In this document: positions 14,382-14,454 of the stretch, one piece after another
Numbering within the stretch: the stretch's first letter is position 1
How the letters are laid out: each line of letters opens with the position of its first letter
Assembly: GCA_022567875.1 (NCBI GenBank)
Contig: JADFGB010000006.1
Span: forward strand, 1 to 14,454
DNA from: Bacteroidota bacterium
Lineage (GTDB): Bacteria; Bacteroidota; Ignavibacteria; Ignavibacteriales; Ignavibacteriaceae
Length of the DNA stretch: 14,454 nt
Reading direction: 5' to 3'
Notes under the pieces: model-generated
Seen by the model: only the letters and a program-made list of their open reading frames with translations
Database searches by the model: none
Told to the model about the DNA's origin: nothing
Translations under genes and position numbers: made by a program

Positions 14382-14454
14382 TTATCTTAAATTGATAGTA
14401 TATCTGATGCTTTTCCTGTCTCATATATATGGTCTGGCCTTTTTGGCGCTCTTA

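Noticed and set aside
1..14454. CRISPR array, phage genes, IS elements or a defence island
   Set aside because: No regularly spaced repeats, transposase or integrase motifs, or nuclease/helicase clusters are visible; apart from the DnaG fragment, the recognisable genes are intact metabolic, transport and repair genes.

Overview
The window is about 30% G+C, densely packed bacterial DNA. The best guess for the source is the Bacteroidota/Chlorobiota/Ignavibacteriota group, most likely an Ignavibacteria-like member. This rests on the low G+C, the protein flavour, a TATATTTG promoter box like the Bacteroidetes -7 element, and a tiny basic protein reminiscent of Bacteroidetes small ribosomal proteins. 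Good Shine-Dalgarno sequences sit ahead of several genes, which argues against a classical Bacteroidetes. No rRNA, tRNA, CRISPR array, complete IS or phage gene was seen.

Left part (1-4172): a peptide/oligopeptide ABC importer split over two divergent units. A lipoprotein binding protein and a DppB/OppB-type permease (cut by the left edge) run leftward. Two ATPases of DppD/DppF type run rightward from a short shared promoter region. A second permease is not in the window and may lie beyond the left edge. The first ATPase has two oddities: an in-frame, GC-rich palindromic insert and Gln in place of the switch His.

Middle (4173-8278): a single-gene unit for a 54-aa basic protein with a strong ribosome binding site and a terminator; a KamA-family radical SAM aminomutase with a long, structured leader and changed substrate-contact residues; an MGMT/Ogt DNA repair protein, convergent with it; a Nfu-type Fe-S scaffold protein with its own terminator; and, divergent from nfu, a cytoplasmic L-asparaginase. 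The start of nfu should be moved well inside its longest ORF, which removes a false overlap with the asparaginase.

Right part (8279-14454): a compact leftward operon queC-queF-glnD-murI, combining the last steps of preQ0/preQ1 synthesis, PII uridylylation and D-glutamate supply for the cell wall. A 323-bp non-coding divergent region with a hairpin separates it from a YciO-type Sua5/YrdC gene running rightward. That gene converges, across a strong hairpin terminator, on a leftward 200-codon ORF encoding only the helicase-binding C-terminal domain of DnaG primase. This ORF has a stop codon directly before its ATG, so it is a split, frameshifted or stand-alone piece.

No obviously new multi-gene system was found. 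The items most worth a second look are the KamA-family substrate switch, the palindromic micro-insert in the ABC ATPase, the kamA leader hairpin between direct repeats, the DnaG fragment and the 54-aa protein.
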